Below, piece after piece: positions 8,896 through 19,035 of a stretch of DNA of 64,000 bases (its first letter is position 1; each line of letters opens with the position of its first letter). The notes under the pieces are model-generated. The model searched no databases, was not told the origin of the DNA, and worked only from the letters and a program-made list of their open reading frames with translations. The translations under genes were made by a program, and so were the position numbers. The stretch comes from Bordetella hinzii LMG 13501 (GTDB lineage Bacteria; Pseudomonadota; Gammaproteobacteria; Burkholderiales; Burkholderiaceae_B), in the NCBI RefSeq assembly GCF_001548475.1, contig NZ_LRUJ01000012.1, positions 1-64,000 on the forward strand, written 5' to 3'.

Positions 8896-10085
8896 GCGGA
8901 CAGACCGATCTGGAAAACAGCATGGTCCAGGATGCCAGTGTCGGCGGTGGTGGCCGCGCCTTGCTCTGGACCATCGTGGCCGCGGTGGCGGGCTTCGTGG
9001 GCTGGGCGCATTGGGCCGAGCTGGACAAGATCACGCGCGCCAGCGGCCAGGTGATTGTCAGCTCGCGCAACCAGGTGATCCAGGCGCCCGATGGCGGCGT
9101 GCTCGAGGAAATGCTGGTGCGCGAAGGCGATACGGTCAAGCGCGGGCAGGTGTTGTTCCGTTTCCAGCAGACCCGCGCGCGCGCGGCGATGCAGGAGAGC
9201 GTGGCCAAGGTCGCGGGCCTGAAGGTGGTGGTGGCGCGCCTGCAGGCCGAAGTGTTCGAGACGCCATTGCGTTTTGAGCCGGACGCCGATGCCTATCCGG
9301 AATTGCGCGACAACCAGATCGCCTTGATGCGCCGCCGCCAGGCCGCCTTGAACGAGGAAATCGGCGCCCTGGACCGTGCCCGCAAGCTGGCGCAGGAAGA
9401 GCTCAGCCTGAATCAGCCCTTGGTGGCGCGCGGCGATGTCAGCCGCGCGGAGGTGCTGAAACTGCAGCGTCAGGTCGTCGATCTCGCCGGCCAGATCAGC
9501 AACAAGCGCAATAAGTTCTACCAGGATGCCCAGGCCGATCTGGCCAAGGCGCAGGAGGACCTCGAAGGCGCCCGGCAGGTGCTGGCCCAGCGCCAGGATC
9601 AGCTCGAGCACACGGAGGTCTACGCTCCCATGGACGGGGTGGTGCGCAACGTCCGCCTGACCACGGCGCTGGGCGGCGTGGCGCGCTCAGGCGACGAGAT
9701 CCTGCAGATCGTGCCGGTCGATGAGGACCTGGTCATCGAGGCCAAGGTCAAGCCGCGCGACGTCGCTTTCATCAAGCCGGGGCTGCCGAGCAATATCAAG
9801 CTGGACGCCTATGACTACGCCATCTACGGGTCCTTGCAGGGCCGGGTCAGCTATATCAGCGCCGATACCTTGTATGACGAATCCAAGGAGGGCTCGCAAC
9901 AGCCGTATTACCGCGTGCAGGTCAAGACCAGCGGGCGCGATCTCACCTCGCGCAACGGACAGCCGATACAGACCCAGCCGGGCATGACCGCCACGGTGGA
10001 GATCAAGACGGGCAAGCATACGGTCTGGGATTACCTGACCAAGCCCATCACCAAGACGCTGGGCGAGTCGCTGCAGGAGCGTTGA
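8892..10085 (+). CDS. HlyD-family periplasmic adaptor (membrane fusion protein)
   Basis: 397 residues. A short cytoplasmic N-terminus is followed by one membrane helix (about 23-40), then a lipoyl-like half motif (VIQAPDGGVLEEMLV), a long coiled-coil hairpin rich in Ala, Gln, Glu and Arg (about 95-240), the second lipoyl half (EVYAPMDGVVRNV), and a beta-barrel domain. PGMTATVEIKTG and the C-terminal TKTLGESLQER are classic for HlyD/PrtE-type adaptors. It bridges the inner-membrane exporter and the TolC-like channel. The start overlaps the exporter stop by four bases (ATGA). It ends the operon, with only five bases before the convergent stop of the next gene and no intrinsic terminator between. 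Confidence 0.93.
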   Translation: MSGQTDLENSMVQDASVGGGGRALLWTIVAAVAGFVGWAHWAELDKITRASGQVIVSSRNQVIQAPDGGVLEEMLVREGDTVKRGQVLFRFQQTRARAAMQESVAKVAGLKVVVARLQAEVFETPLRFEPDADAYPELRDNQIALMRRRQAALNEEIGALDRARKLAQEELSLNQPLVARGDVSRAEVLKLQRQVVDLAGQISNKRNKFYQDAQADLAKAQEDLEGARQVLAQRQDQLEHTEVYAPMDGVVRNVRLTTALGGVARSGDEILQIVPVDEDLVIEAKVKPRDVAFIKPGLPSNIKLDAYDYAIYGSLQGRVSYISADTLYDESKEGSQQPYYRVQVKTSGRDLTSRNGQPIQTQPGMTATVEIKTGKHTVWDYLTKPITKTLGESLQER

Positions 10086-10090
10086 ACCCG

Positions 10091-10480
10091 TCAGGACGGG
10101 AACTCGCCATCCACGTAATACCAGCGGCCGTCGCGCTTTTCGAAGCGGCTGATCTCATGCAGGCGGGTCGCGCGCCCGGCCTGCCGATAGCGGGCGACGA
10201 ACTCGACCAGGGCGTGGCTGTCATCCTGCTGCTCGTGCCGGCGCACCTGCAGCCCCAGCCATTTGAGGTCGGGCGGGTTGGGGGCGAGCGACGCCGGGCG
10301 CGACGCCGGATGCCAGGTGCGCAGGAGATAGTCCAGCTCGTCCAGCACGAAGGCGCTGTAGCGCGAGCGCATGAGGCTGGCTGCGTCCGGCGCGGCCGCC
10401 TCGCCGTGATGCCATTGCCCGCAACAGGAGGGGTAGTCGGCGCCGCTGCCACAAGGGCAGGCCAAGGATCTGGCGCTCAT
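10091..10480 (-). CDS. YchJ-like SEC-C motif protein (UPF0225 family)
   Basis: 129 residues. It opens with a Cys cluster CPCGSG...SCCGQWH, the SEC-C/YchJ zinc-binding N-terminus, followed by the family pattern LMRSRYSAFVL and the NTF2-like core ending FEKRDGRWYYVDGE. Members of this family are short, probably zinc-bound proteins of unknown biochemical role, so no reaction can be assigned. The start codon overlaps the stop of the upstream GNAT-like gene as ATGA, so the two are probably one transcript. It faces the secretion operon tail to tail with a five-base gap. Confidence 0.85.
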   Translation of the reverse strand: MSARSLACPCGSGADYPSCCGQWHHGEAAAPDAASLMRSRYSAFVLDELDYLLRTWHPASRPASLAPNPPDLKWLGLQVRRHEQQDDSHALVEFVARYRQAGRATRLHEISRFEKRDGRWYYVDGEFPS

Positions 10481-10761
10481 GCAAGCAGGTCGTTGTATTC
10501 GGGGTGGCGCTTGAAGTAGGCCGCGGCATAGGAGCAGCGCGGCCGGACTTTCCAGCCATTCTCGCGCGCGGCGGCCAGGGCGGCCTCGGTCAGCTGGGCG
10601 GCGATACCGCGCCCGCCGAGCTCGGGCGGCACGCCGGTATGCAGGATGACCATGACGCCGTCATGCAATTGGTATTCCAGCTCGCTGACATGGCCGTCGA
10701 TGATGATTTCAAAGCGGCCTTGCTCGGCCAGGTGGGTGATCGCGGGTTGTGCCTGGGTCAT
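10477..10761 (-). CDS. Small GNAT-type N-acetyltransferase (YjdJ-like)
   Basis: 94 residues, matching the short 'GCN5-related' family of about 90-100 residues rather than full GNAT enzymes. Visible signatures are the acetyl-CoA binding turn PPELGGRGIAAQL and the C-terminal motif PRCSYAAAYFKRHPEY, whose central part is typical of this subgroup. The substrate is unknown. The ribosome-binding site GAAGGAGA lies at good distance before the ATG. It is the first gene of a two-gene unit with the YchJ-like protein, overlapping it by four bases. Its 5' end is divergent from the amidase gene. Confidence 0.85.
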   Translation of the reverse strand: MTQAQPAITHLAEQGRFEIIIDGHVSELEYQLHDGVMVILHTGVPPELGGRGIAAQLTEAALAAARENGWKVRPRCSYAAAYFKRHPEYNDLLA

Positions 10762-10952
10762 GCGAATCTCCTTCAGGTTGCAGGACGGGGGCGTCTTGGA
10801 GCGCGCGGCTCGCGCGCCGGTGGCTTTCCTCCATTTTTACATGCCCGCCCGAATCGGTGCCGGCCATCTTGCGGACGGCGGCCATGGGCGCTAAGGTGGA
10901 CCCGGCCCCCCGCGGGCCTGGGCAAGCATTTTTCTATCAAGGAGGAGTGGCC

Positions 10953-12347
10953 GTGGCAGAAATCTGGCAGTTGTCGGCGGGCGAAGTGGCCGATGGCATC
11001 CGCCGCAAGGCGTTTTCAGCCGAGGAGGCCGCGCGGGCGGCGCTTCTGCGCATGGAGGCGGTCAATCCCCAGCTCAACGCCGTGGTCGACTGCCGTCCCG
11101 ACGAGGTGCTGGCGCGGGCGCGTGAGTGCGATGCGCGGCTGGCGCGCGGCGAGCCGCTGGGGGTGCTGGGCGGCGTGCCCGTCACGGTAAAGGTCAACGT
11201 CGATCAGGCGGGATTCGCCACCACCAATGGGGTGCGCCTGCAGCGGGATGTCATCGCCGCGCACAACAGCCCTGTCGTGGACAATCTGCTGCGGGCCGGC
11301 GCGGTGATCCTGGGGCGCACCAATACGCCAGCCTTTTCGCTGCGCTGGTTCACGGACAACCTGCTCTACGGCGCGACCCGCAATCCGCGCAATCCAGCCC
11401 TGACGCCTGGCGGTTCTTCTGGCGGCGCGGCCAGCGCGGTCGCCGCCGGCATCGGCCACCTGGCCCACGGCACCGATATCGCCGGGTCCATCCGCTATCC
11501 GGCCTACGCCTGCGGGGTGCACGGCCTGCGGCCTTCCCTGGGACGGGTCGCCGCCTATAACGCCGCCCTGCCTGAACGCGGCCTGGGCGGCCAGATCACG
11601 GCCGTATCGGGGCCGCTGGCCCGGCGCATCGCCGATGTGCGCCTGGGGTTGCAGGCGCTGGCGGCCCCCGATATGCGCGATCCCTGGTATGCGCCCGTGC
11701 CCTTGAGCGGACAGCCTTGGCCCAGGCGTGCCGGCCTGTGGCTGCGCCCGGACGGCCTGCAGATCGTGCCCGAGGTCGAGGCGGCCTTGCGCGAGGCCGC
11801 CGGCCGCTTGCGGGACGCGGGCTGGCAGGTGGACGAGCTTGATGCCGCGCCGCCCATGCGGGAAGCGGCCAGCCTGCAGCTGCGCATGTGGCTGGCCGAT
11901 GGCTACGAGGCCATGGTGGCGGCGGCCGAACGCGAAGGCGATGCGGGGGCCCTGACGGCCCTCAAGGGCCAGGCCGAGGCATTCCGCGCACTGGACCTGC
12001 CGGCTTACCAGGCCACGCTGGTGCGCCGGGCCACGCTGGTGCGCGAATGGCAGCTGTTCTTCGAGCGCTATCCGCTGCTGCTGACGCCGGTGTCGGCCGA
12101 GTTGCCGTTTGCCGACGGCCTGGATATGCAGGGCGAGGCCGCATACCGGCGTGTCTGGGAAGCGCAGCTGACGCAGATCGGCCTGCCTTTCATGGGGCTG
12201 CCGGGGCTGGCGGTCGCCATGGGTTCGGCCGGCGACGCGCCCGTGGGCGTGCAACTGCTCGCGGCGCGCTACCGCGAGGACATCCTGCTGGACGCGGGGC
12301 AGGCCATCGAGGCGGCCGGGCCGCCCGTGGAACTGGCGCAGCCCTGA
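10953..12347 (+). CDS. Amidase (amidase signature family)
   Basis: 464 residues from a GTG at 10953, chosen because GGAGGAG (10941-10947) sits at the right distance. The open frame extends further upstream, but that part looks unlike protein. The amidase-signature triad is visible: Lys80 in VTVKVNVD, cis-Ser155 in GGSSGG, and the nucleophile Ser179 in DIAGSIR. The enzyme should hydrolyse an amide to acid and ammonia. Overall it resembles the Asp/Glu-tRNA amidotransferase subunit A fold, but it stands alone without gatB or gatC, so it is better read as a free-standing amidase. The substrate cannot be told from sequence. It converges on the GNAT gene with only five bases between stop codons. 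Confidence 0.88.
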   Translation: MAEIWQLSAGEVADGIRRKAFSAEEAARAALLRMEAVNPQLNAVVDCRPDEVLARARECDARLARGEPLGVLGGVPVTVKVNVDQAGFATTNGVRLQRDVIAAHNSPVVDNLLRAGAVILGRTNTPAFSLRWFTDNLLYGATRNPRNPALTPGGSSGGAASAVAAGIGHLAHGTDIAGSIRYPAYACGVHGLRPSLGRVAAYNAALPERGLGGQITAVSGPLARRIADVRLGLQALAAPDMRDPWYAPVPLSGQPWPRRAGLWLRPDGLQIVPEVEAALREAAGRLRDAGWQVDELDAAPPMREAASLQLRMWLADGYEAMVAAAEREGDAGALTALKGQAEAFRALDLPAYQATLVRRATLVREWQLFFERYPLLLTPVSAELPFADGLDMQGEAAYRRVWEAQLTQIGLPFMGLPGLAVAMGSAGDAPVGVQLLAARYREDILLDAGQAIEAAGPPVELAQP

Positions 12348-12352
12348 TCGTC

Positions 12353-12895
12353 TTAGCCGGCCTGCGCCTGGGTGCGCGCGCGCCATTCCGCGCGCAGTAT
12401 CGACATATGGCCGGTGTCCCAGCGCTCCTGGCCCACGCCGCTGCGTATCGAGGAGCGGCGCGCGCCTTCCCAGACGAAGCCCATCGCCTTGTAGAGGTTG
12501 ATGGCGTGCGTATTGAAGGTGTAGACGTTGAGCTCGACGCGCTCGATCTCCGGGTGCGCGTAAGCGTGGTCGATGAGCTGGGTGAGCATGGGCCGCGCCC
12601 AGCCCTTGCCGCGCGCGGACGGTGCGATCAGGATGCGGCCCAGGCGGGCGTTGCCGTCATGCCATTCGAATCCGAGCTGCCCGTGTCCGACCAGTTCGCC
12701 ATCCACTTCGGCCATCCAGCAGCGGCGCGCGGGACGCTCGCCATGGGTTTCAGCCAGCATGCGGTCGAACTGGGCGGCGTCCAGCGGGTAGCTGACTTGC
12801 GAGCCGCCCCATTGCACCACGCCGCGCTGGCTGTCGAACCAGCTGGCCAAGAGCGCATAGTGGGAAGGATGGAAAGGGATGAGGCGCATGTTCAT
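12353..12895 (-). CDS. GNAT-family N-acetyltransferase (RimJ/RimL-like)
   Basis: 180 residues. The acetyl-CoA loop is ILIAPSARGKGWARPM, followed by a C-terminal part with NVYTFNTHAINLYKAMGF, the usual GNAT motif where Asn and Tyr flank the helix. Enzymes of this type acetylate small molecules or protein N-termini; the acceptor is unknown. The ATG at 12895 overlaps the stop of the upstream two-TM protein as ATGA, which argues for this start over the next ATG at 12889. It is the last gene of the leuS-lptE-holA-proA transcript. Confidence 0.85.
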   Translation of the reverse strand: MNMRLIPFHPSHYALLASWFDSQRGVVQWGGSQVSYPLDAAQFDRMLAETHGERPARRCWMAEVDGELVGHGQLGFEWHDGNARLGRILIAPSARGKGWARPMLTQLIDHAYAHPEIERVELNVYTFNTHAINLYKAMGFVWEGARRSSIRSGVGQERWDTGHMSILRAEWRARTQAQAG

Positions 12896-13281
12896 CGGCC
12901 CAGCAGCAACATGGCCCACAAGGCGATCATCGCGATCAGCCCGATCCAGCACGATCCCCAGAAGCCGATGATGGGCCATTTGACGTCCAGCGGCACCTGC
13001 TTGGGATCGACGTGCTTGAGTTGATAATTGGCATAGCCGGCCACCCAGCGCTTGGCGCGCGGGAACACCAGCCGCAGAAAATAGTCCAGGAAGATGGCGG
13101 CCTGGATGGAAAAAGAATACTGGCGGAACGGCCGGTGTTCGAGCAAGGGGTGCTTGAGCACGCTGTTGACGCGCTGGCTTTTCCAGAAGAAAAGCACCAA
13201 CCCGCAGATCGTGCAGGTAATGAAGCACAGCGCGAACAGGCTGAAGACAAAAATAAAGGTCTGGGAGTAGAGGGCCGTCAT
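12892..13281 (-). CDS. Conserved two-TM membrane protein of unknown function
   Basis: 129 residues. It has a hydrophobic helix at about 8-33 (with three Cys, in FALCFITCTICGLVLFFW), a basic/aromatic middle domain of about 65 residues, and a second helix at about 103-126 ending near the C-terminus. Both ends should therefore face the same side of the inner membrane. I recognise no catalytic motif. It sits between proA (six bases upstream) and a GNAT gene it overlaps by four bases, so it is probably co-transcribed with the leuS-proA operon, although nothing links it functionally to proline synthesis. Confidence 0.75.
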   Translation of the reverse strand: MTALYSQTFIFVFSLFALCFITCTICGLVLFFWKSQRVNSVLKHPLLEHRPFRQYSFSIQAAIFLDYFLRLVFPRAKRWVAGYANYQLKHVDPKQVPLDVKWPIIGFWGSCWIGLIAMIALWAMLLLGR

Positions 13282-13287
13282 GATGGA

Positions 13288-14547
13288 CTATCCGCGGGTC
13301 TGGCCTTCGCCGGTGAGCACCCACTTGTAGGTGGTCAGGCCTTCCAGGCCGACCGGGCCGCGAGCGTGCAGGCGGTTGGTGGAAATGCCGATTTCGGCGC
13401 CCAGGCCGTATTCGAAACCGTCGGCGAAACAGGTGGGCAGGTTGATATAGACCGAGCTGGAATCGACCTCGCGCTGGAAGCGCTGGGCCGCGCCCAGGTC
13501 TTCGGTCACGATGGCGTCGGTGTGGCCCGAGCCCCAGCGGGCGATATGCTCGATGGCCTGGTCCAGGGTGTCCACCACGCGCACGGCCAGGATGGGCCCC
13601 AGGTACTCCGTGCCCCAGTCTTCTTCGCTGGCCGCCTTGATGGCGGGCAGGATGGCGCGGCTGCGCTCGCAGCCGCGCAGCTCGACGCCGTGCTGCAGCA
13701 GGGCATTGCCGATGCGCGGCAGCAGGGTCGGGGCCACGGCCTGGTGCACCAGCAGGGTTTCCATGGCGCCGCAGATGCCATAGCGGTAGGTTTTGGCGTT
13801 GAAGGCGATCTCCAGCGCCCGATCGGCGTCGGCGGCGGCATCCAGGTAGACATGGCAGTTGCCGTCCAGGTGCTTGATGAGCGGCACCCGGGCTTCCTGG
13901 GCCAGGCGCGCGATCAGGCCCTTGCCGCCGCGGGGGACGATGACATCCACGTGATCGGTCATGGTGACCAGCTTGCCCACGGCCGCGCGGTCGGTCGTGT
14001 CGACCACCTGAACGGCGGCCCGCGGCAGTTCGGCGGCCGCCAATCCGGCCTGCACGATGGCGCCCAGGGCGAGGTTGGAGTGCAAGGCTTCGCTGCCGCC
14101 GCGCAGGATGGTGGCATTGCCGGACTTCAGGCAAAGGGCGGCGGCGTCGATGGTCACGTTGGGACGCGATTCATAGATGATGCCGATCACCCCCAGCGGG
14201 ACGCGCATCTGGGCCACCCGCATGCCGTTGGGGCGTACCGTGGTGGGGCCGATGCTGCCGATGGGGTCGGGCAGGGCGGCGATCTGGCGCAGGCCTTCCG
14301 CCATGAGCTGCACGCTGCGGTCCGACAAGGTCAGGCGGTCCAGCAGCGCCGGCTCCAGGCCGTTGGCGCGCGCGGCATCCACGTCGCGGGCATTGGCCGC
14401 CTGCAGCGCCTGTTTGCCGTCGATGAGCAGGTCGGCCATGGTGAGCAGGGCGCGGTTCTTGGCCGAGCCGCTGGCGCGCATCATGGCGCGCGAGGCCTGC
14501 CGGGCGTTCTCGCCCAGGGTCAGCATGGTTTGGTCGATTGAGGACAT
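13288..14547 (-). CDS. proA: Gamma-glutamyl phosphate reductase
   Basis: 419 residues. Catalyses the second step of proline synthesis, the NADPH-dependent reduction of gamma-glutamyl phosphate to the semialdehyde. Aldehyde-dehydrogenase-like fold with the ProA signatures: [31 protein letters not shown] and the active-site Cys259 in [11 protein letters not shown]. The C-terminal [12 protein letters not shown] is also family-typical. The ATG at 14547 is preferred to an upstream in-frame TTG at 14565. There is no proB nearby. It lies 29 bases after holA in a minus-strand operon beginning at leuS. Confidence 0.96.
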   Translation of the reverse strand: MSSIDQTMLTLGENARQASRAMMRASGSAKNRALLTMADLLIDGKQALQAANARDVDAARANGLEPALLDRLTLSDRSVQLMAEGLRQIAALPDPIGSIGPTTVRPNGMRVAQMRVPLGVIGIIYESRPNVTIDAAALCLKSGNATILRGGSEALHSNLALGAIVQAGLAAAELPRAAVQVVDTTDRAAVGKLVTMTDHVDVIVPRGGKGLIARLAQEARVPLIKHLDGNCHVYLDAAADADRALEIAFNAKTYRYGICGAMETLLVHQAVAPTLLPRIGNALLQHGVELRGCERSRAILPAIKAASEEDWGTEYLGPILAVRVVDTLDQAIEHIARWGSGHTDAIVTEDLGAAQRFQREVDSSSVYINLPTCFADGFEYGLGAEIGISTNRLHARGPVGLEGLTTYKWVLTGEGQTRG

Positions 14548-14576
14548 GATGGATTTTCTACTCAAGATAGGGCGGA

Positions 14577-15617
14577 TCAGCCGCGCGCGCCGGCGGCGGC
14601 CACGCGCAAGGCCAGGCGTGTCATTTCTTCCCAGGGGTCGGCCAGGCGGCCGGGCACGGTCAGGCCTTTGATCAGGCGGTCGACCTCATGGGCGTGCTGC
14701 ACCGCGGCCGGCCAGGCCTGCGGCGGCACGCGGCCCAGGGCCTGCAAGGCCAGGCGCTCGTGGGCGCCGAACACGCGCAGGCGGCGCATGAGGGCGCCGA
14801 CATCCTGCCGGTGCTGGCGGGCCTCGGCGATGCGGGCGAGCAGACGGATTTCTTCTCCCACCGCCCACAGCACGAGGGGCAGGGCTTCGCCTTCGGCGCG
14901 CAGGCCGTCCAGCATGCGCACGGTGCGGCCGATATCGCCGGCCAGCATGGCGTCGCGCAGGCCGAAGACGTCATAGCGGGCGACATTGAGCACGGCGCGC
15001 TCGACGTCTTGGGCGGCCAGCTCGCCTTCGGGGTAGAGCAGGCCGAGCTTGAGGATTTCCTGGTGGGCGGCCAGCAGGTTGCCTTCGACCTTGTCGGCCA
15101 TCCATTGCAGGGTGGCGCCGTCGACGCGCTGGTTCTGGCGCGCCAGCCGCGCGCCGATCCAGGCTGGCAGGCGGCCGCGCTCGATCGTCGGTATATCGGC
15201 GCTTATGCCGCCGCGCGCCAGCGCCAGCGCCCATTTGGACTCGCGCGTGGCGCGATCCAGCCGGGGCAGGGAAATGACGACCAGGGTGTCGGCGTCGGGC
15301 GGGCGCTCGGCCAGGCGGGTGAGGGTGTCGGCGCCCGCCTTGCCGGGCTTGCCGGTGGGGATCTTGATTTCAAGCAGGCGGCGGTCGCCGAACAGCGAAA
15401 CGCTCTGCGTGGCCGCCAGCACGGCGCTCCAGTCGCCGCGCGCGTCCATGACCAGCGAGGTGCGGTCGGTGTAGCCCGCCTTGCGGGCCGCCGCCCGCAA
15501 GGCATCGCCGGCTTCGGTGACCAGCAGCGGCTCGTCGCCCGAAAGGGTGTAGAGCGTCGCCAGCGGCCCGCGCCGCAGGTGATCGAGCAGGCCGTCGGCG
15601 TCCAGGATCTGCGCCAT
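14577..15617 (-). CDS. holA: DNA polymerase III delta subunit
   Basis: 346 residues. It is the clamp-loader wrench that opens the beta clamp. Family signatures are the N-terminal [12 protein letters not shown] (HolA delta N-terminal), [14 protein letters not shown], the [20 protein letters not shown] region and the [13 protein letters not shown] helix. Length is normal for the family. Its ATG overlaps the TAA of lptE by one base (TAATG), so the two are translationally coupled. The lptE-holA pairing is widespread in proteobacteria. Confidence 0.95.
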   Translation of the reverse strand: MAQILDADGLLDHLRRGPLATLYTLSGDEPLLVTEAGDALRAAARKAGYTDRTSLVMDARGDWSAVLAATQSVSLFGDRRLLEIKIPTGKPGKAGADTLTRLAERPPDADTLVVISLPRLDRATRESKWALALARGGISADIPTIERGRLPAWIGARLARQNQRVDGATLQWMADKVEGNLLAAHQEILKLGLLYPEGELAAQDVERAVLNVARYDVFGLRDAMLAGDIGRTVRMLDGLRAEGEALPLVLWAVGEEIRLLARIAEARQHRQDVGALMRRLRVFGAHERLALQALGRVPPQAWPAAVQHAHEVDRLIKGLTVPGRLADPWEEMTRLALRVAAAGARG

Positions 15618-16294
15618 TACTCTGGCTGCGCGCCCAGGCCCGGGGTGATGTTGGGCGTATTCCAGAGGGCCGGTCCGCGCCGCTGGTCGGTGCGCTCGTT
15701 CGGATCGAACAGCGGCGTGTCTTCCGTGACGTCGTCCTTGGTCTGCTCAAGCTTGTGCATGGCCTGGGCCACATCGGGCGCGGTCAGGCGGCGCAGCAGG
15801 CGGCTGACCAGGGTCTGCTGCATGGATTCGTACAGCGTCTCCATCTGCGATTGCTTGGCCTGCACCACGCCGTCGTCGTAGGGCATGTCGCGGTAGACGG
15901 TGAAGGTGGTGTCCGGAATGATGGCGCGTCCGCTGCTGTCGATCAGGCGGAAGGTGAACACCAGGCCCAGTTCGTATTCCTCGACACGGCCCTGGGCATT
16001 GAGCGCCACGTCGCGCAGGCTGCGGTCATTGCGCACCTGCTGCAGGTTGGCCGACGCCGCCTTGGGGTCGTTGACGATGCGGGTGTCCGGCGACGCCGCC
16101 CGGATGGCGCGGCGCACGTCCGCGCCGAAACGGGTGTTGTCGGGGATGCCGACATACAGGGTCTTGAACGGCAGGGGCGTTTCGCCCCGCATCTGGAAGC
16201 CGCAGGCAGTCAGGAGCATGACCACGGCCAGGCCTGCGGCCTTGAGCCAGCGAGACCCTTGGGAAAACGGCAGGAAAAGCCCGGCGAGGTTCAT
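15617..16294 (-). CDS. lptE: LPS-assembly lipoprotein LptE
   Basis: 225 residues. It is the outer-membrane lipoprotein that plugs and helps assemble the LptD channel in lipopolysaccharide export. A basic N-terminus and hydrophobic helix lead to a lipobox LTAC with lipidated Cys31. The mature part begins GFQMRG, the hallmark of LptE, followed by the TLYVGIPDNTRFG region. I use ATG 16294 because AAGGA lies five bases upstream; an ATG two codons earlier (16300) is also possible. The gene lies between leuS and holA, the usual location. Confidence 0.94.
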   Translation of the reverse strand: MNLAGLFLPFSQGSRWLKAAGLAVVMLLTACGFQMRGETPLPFKTLYVGIPDNTRFGADVRRAIRAASPDTRIVNDPKAASANLQQVRNDRSLRDVALNAQGRVEEYELGLVFTFRLIDSSGRAIIPDTTFTVYRDMPYDDGVVQAKQSQMETLYESMQQTLVSRLLRRLTAPDVAQAMHKLEQTKDDVTEDTPLFDPNERTDQRRGPALWNTPNITPGLGAQPE

Positions 16295-16305
16295 GCGCAT
16301 CCTTA

Positions 16306-18963
16306 TCAGCCCACGACGTTGACCAATTTGCCCGGAACGACGATCACACGCTTGGGCGGGCGGCCCTCCAGGAAGCGGGCGACTTCTTCCTGGGACTGGG
16401 CGATCTGTTCGATTTCTTCCTTGGCGGCCTTGGCGGCCACGCGGATCGCGCCGCGCAGCTTGCCATTGACCTGGAGCATGAGTTCGATCTCGTCGGCCAC
16501 CAGCGCGGCTTCGTCCACATGCGGCCAGGGGGCATCGAGCAGGTCGCCCAGTTCGTGCGCAAAGCCCAGGTCGCGCCAGAGCTGCCAGGTGATATGCGGC
16601 ACCACGGGGTAGAGCACGCGCAGCAACAGGCCCAGGCCCTCGGCCAGGGCGGCATCGCTGGCCGCGCCTTCGGGCAGCTTGGCGCTGTCGATGGCGTTGA
16701 GCATCTTCATGCAGGCCGACACCACCGTGTTGTACTGGATGCGCTGGTAATCGTACTCGGCTTGCTTGAGCAGGCCGTACAGTTCGCGGCGCAGGTCCTT
16801 GACCGCCGCGGGGGCGTCCTGCCAGTCGCTGCCGTGGGCCAGGCCGCGGGCGACCGCCTCGCGGTGCTCATAGCCCAGCGACCACAGGCGGCGCAGGAAG
16901 CGGTTGGCGCCTTCGACGCCGGAGTCCGACCACTCCAGCGTCTGTTCCGGAGGGCTGGCGAACATGACGAACAGGCGCGCGGTGTCGGCGCCCAGCGTGT
17001 CGATCAGCGATTGCGGATCCACGCCGTTGTTCTTGGACTTGGACATCGTGCCCACGCCGCCATAGGTGATTTCGGAACCATCGGACTTCAGGCGGGCGCC
17101 GATGATGGCGCCCTTGGCGTCGTAGGTGTTTTCGACTTCCTCCGGCCAGAAGTATTCGATGCCGCCCTGAGGCGTGCGGCGCGAATAGATATGGTTGAGC
17201 ACCATGCCCTGGCAAAGCAGGCGCGTGAAAGGCTCGTCGAACTTGAGCATGCCGAGGTCGCGCATGACCTTGGTCCAGAAGCGCGCATAGAGCAGGTGCA
17301 GCACGGCGTGCTCGATGCCGCCGATGTACTGGTCCATGGGCATCCAGTAATCGTTGCGGCTGTCGACCATGGCCTGCCCGTTGCCCGGCGAGGTATAGCG
17401 CATGAAGTACCAGGACGAGTCCACGAACGTGTCCATGGTGTCGGTTTCACGGCGGGCCGGTTTGCCGCAGGAGGGGCAGGTGCAGGACAGGAAGGCCTCG
17501 TTCTTGGCCAGCGGATTGCCCGAGCCGTCCGGGATCAGGTCTTCGGGCAGCACCACCGGCAGGTCTTGCTCGGGCACCGGCACGGGGCCGCAGTCCGGGC
17601 AATGAATGATGGGGATGGGCGTACCCCAGTAGCGCTGGCGCGAAATCCCCCAATCGCGCAGGCGATAGGTGGTCTGTTTTTCGCCCAGGCCCTTGGCGGC
17701 CAGGTCGGCGGCGACGGCGTCGATGGCCTCGGCCGACGTCAGGCCGTCATATTTGCCCGAGTTGATGGCGCGGCCGGCTTGCTTGTCGCCATACCACTCC
17801 TGCCAGGCCTGTTCGGAATAAGTCTTGCCGTCCAGGGCAATGACCTGGCGGATGGGCAGCCCATATTTGCGGGCAAAGGCGAAGTCGCGTTCGTCGTGGG
17901 CCGGAACGCCCATCACGGCGCCGTCGCCATAGCTCATCAGCACATAGTTGCCGACCCAGACTTCGACCGGCTGGCCGGTCAGCGGATGCGTGACCGACAG
18001 GCCGGTGCGCATGCCTTCCTTTTCGCGCGTGGCGATCTCGGCTTCGGTGGTGCCGCCGAGCTTGCACTGGTCGATGAAGCTGGCGAGCGCGGGATTGCCG
18101 CGCGCGGCAAGCGTGGCCAGCGGATGCTCAGGGGCCACGGCGCAGAAGGTCACGCCCATGAGCGTGTCGGCGCGCGTCGTGAAGACAAACAGCTTGCCAT
18201 CCTGGATGAGCTGACCGTTTTCGTCCTTGATGTCATGCGGGAAGGCCAGGCGCACCCCTTCGGACTTGCCGATCCAGTTTTCCTGCATGACGCGCACACG
18301 CTCCGGCCAGCCCGGCAGGTTGTTCTTGACCTGGTCGAGCAGTTCGTCGGCGTAGTCGGTGATGCGCAGGTAGTAGCCCGGGATTTCGCGTTTTTCGACC
18401 GGGGCGCCGGAGCGCCAGCCGCGTCCGTCGATGACCTGTTCGTTGGCCAGCACCGTCTGGTCGACCGGGTCCCAGTTCACGACCTGGGTCTTGCGGTAGG
18501 CGATGCCTTTTTCGAGCATCTTCAGGAACAGCCACTGGTTCCATTTGTAATACGCGGGATCGCAGGCGCACATCTCGCGCGACCAGTCGATGGCCAGCCC
18601 CATCGCCTTCATCTGCTTCTTCATGTAGGCGATGTTGTCGTAGGTCCATTTGGCCGGCGGCACCTTGGACTTGATGGCGGCGTTTTCGGCCGGCATGCCG
18701 AAGGCGTCCCAGCCCATGGGCATCAGCACGTTGTAGCCGCGCATGCGCAGCTGGCGCGCCATCATGTCGTTGATCGTGTAATTACGCACGTGGCCCATGT
18801 GCAGCTTGCCGCTGGGATAGGGCAGCATGGAGCAGGCATAGAACTTGGGCTTCTCCGAGCCGTCGGCGTTCTTGGCATGCTCGTGGACGAGATAGGCGTC
18901 ACGGGCCTGCCAATCTTGTTGGGCGGCCGCTTCGACGAGGTTGGGTTGATAGCGTTCCTGCAT
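16306..18963 (-). CDS. leuS: Leucyl-tRNA synthetase
   Basis: 885 residues. Class I synthetase charging tRNA-Leu. The HIGH-type motif is LHMGHVRNY and the KMSKS motif is MSKSKNNG. The CP1 editing domain and a four-Cys zinc motif (C-P-D-C and C-P-S-C) are present. The start is taken at ATG 18963, giving MQERYQPN, the standard N-terminus. An in-frame TTG at 19014 would lie close to or at the predicted transcription start and is unlikely. It is the first gene of the leuS-lptE-holA-proA operon. Confidence 0.97.
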   Translation of the reverse strand: MQERYQPNLVEAAAQQDWQARDAYLVHEHAKNADGSEKPKFYACSMLPYPSGKLHMGHVRNYTINDMMARQLRMRGYNVLMPMGWDAFGMPAENAAIKSKVPPAKWTYDNIAYMKKQMKAMGLAIDWSREMCACDPAYYKWNQWLFLKMLEKGIAYRKTQVVNWDPVDQTVLANEQVIDGRGWRSGAPVEKREIPGYYLRITDYADELLDQVKNNLPGWPERVRVMQENWIGKSEGVRLAFPHDIKDENGQLIQDGKLFVFTTRADTLMGVTFCAVAPEHPLATLAARGNPALASFIDQCKLGGTTEAEIATREKEGMRTGLSVTHPLTGQPVEVWVGNYVLMSYGDGAVMGVPAHDERDFAFARKYGLPIRQVIALDGKTYSEQAWQEWYGDKQAGRAINSGKYDGLTSAEAIDAVAADLAAKGLGEKQTTYRLRDWGISRQRYWGTPIPIIHCPDCGPVPVPEQDLPVVLPEDLIPDGSGNPLAKNEAFLSCTCPSCGKPARRETDTMDTFVDSSWYFMRYTSPGNGQAMVDSRNDYWMPMDQYIGGIEHAVLHLLYARFWTKVMRDLGMLKFDEPFTRLLCQGMVLNHIYSRRTPQGGIEYFWPEEVENTYDAKGAIIGARLKSDGSEITYGGVGTMSKSKNNGVDPQSLIDTLGADTARLFVMFASPPEQTLEWSDSGVEGANRFLRRLWSLGYEHREAVARGLAHGSDWQDAPAAVKDLRRELYGLLKQAEYDYQRIQYNTVVSACMKMLNAIDSAKLPEGAASDAALAEGLGLLLRVLYPVVPHITWQLWRDLGFAHELGDLLDAPWPHVDEAALVADEIELMLQVNGKLRGAIRVAAKAAKEEIEQIAQSQEEVARFLEGRPPKRVIVVPGKLVNVVG

Positions 18964-19022
18964 GGACTCGTGCGTAGAAATAGGGATGGATGCGCCCGGC
19001 GGGCGGGCGCTCAAAACCCTAG

Positions 19023-19028
19023 ATTATA
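19023..19028 (-). promoter_or_regulatory. Candidate -10 of the leuS operon promoter
   Basis: A perfect TATAAT on the minus strand about 60 bases before the leuS ATG. The -35 region, inside the end of the upstream MFS gene, is GC-rich and weak. Expected transcription start is near 19016. Confidence 0.4.
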
Positions 19029-19035
19029 GGAGGTG

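Noticed and set aside
12353-14134. A 593-codon minus-strand frame running through proA and into the GNAT gene
   Set aside because: Only its C-terminal third is the GNAT protein. The rest is an out-of-phase reading of proA and the two-TM gene, and the ATGA overlap at 12892-12895 marks the true start.
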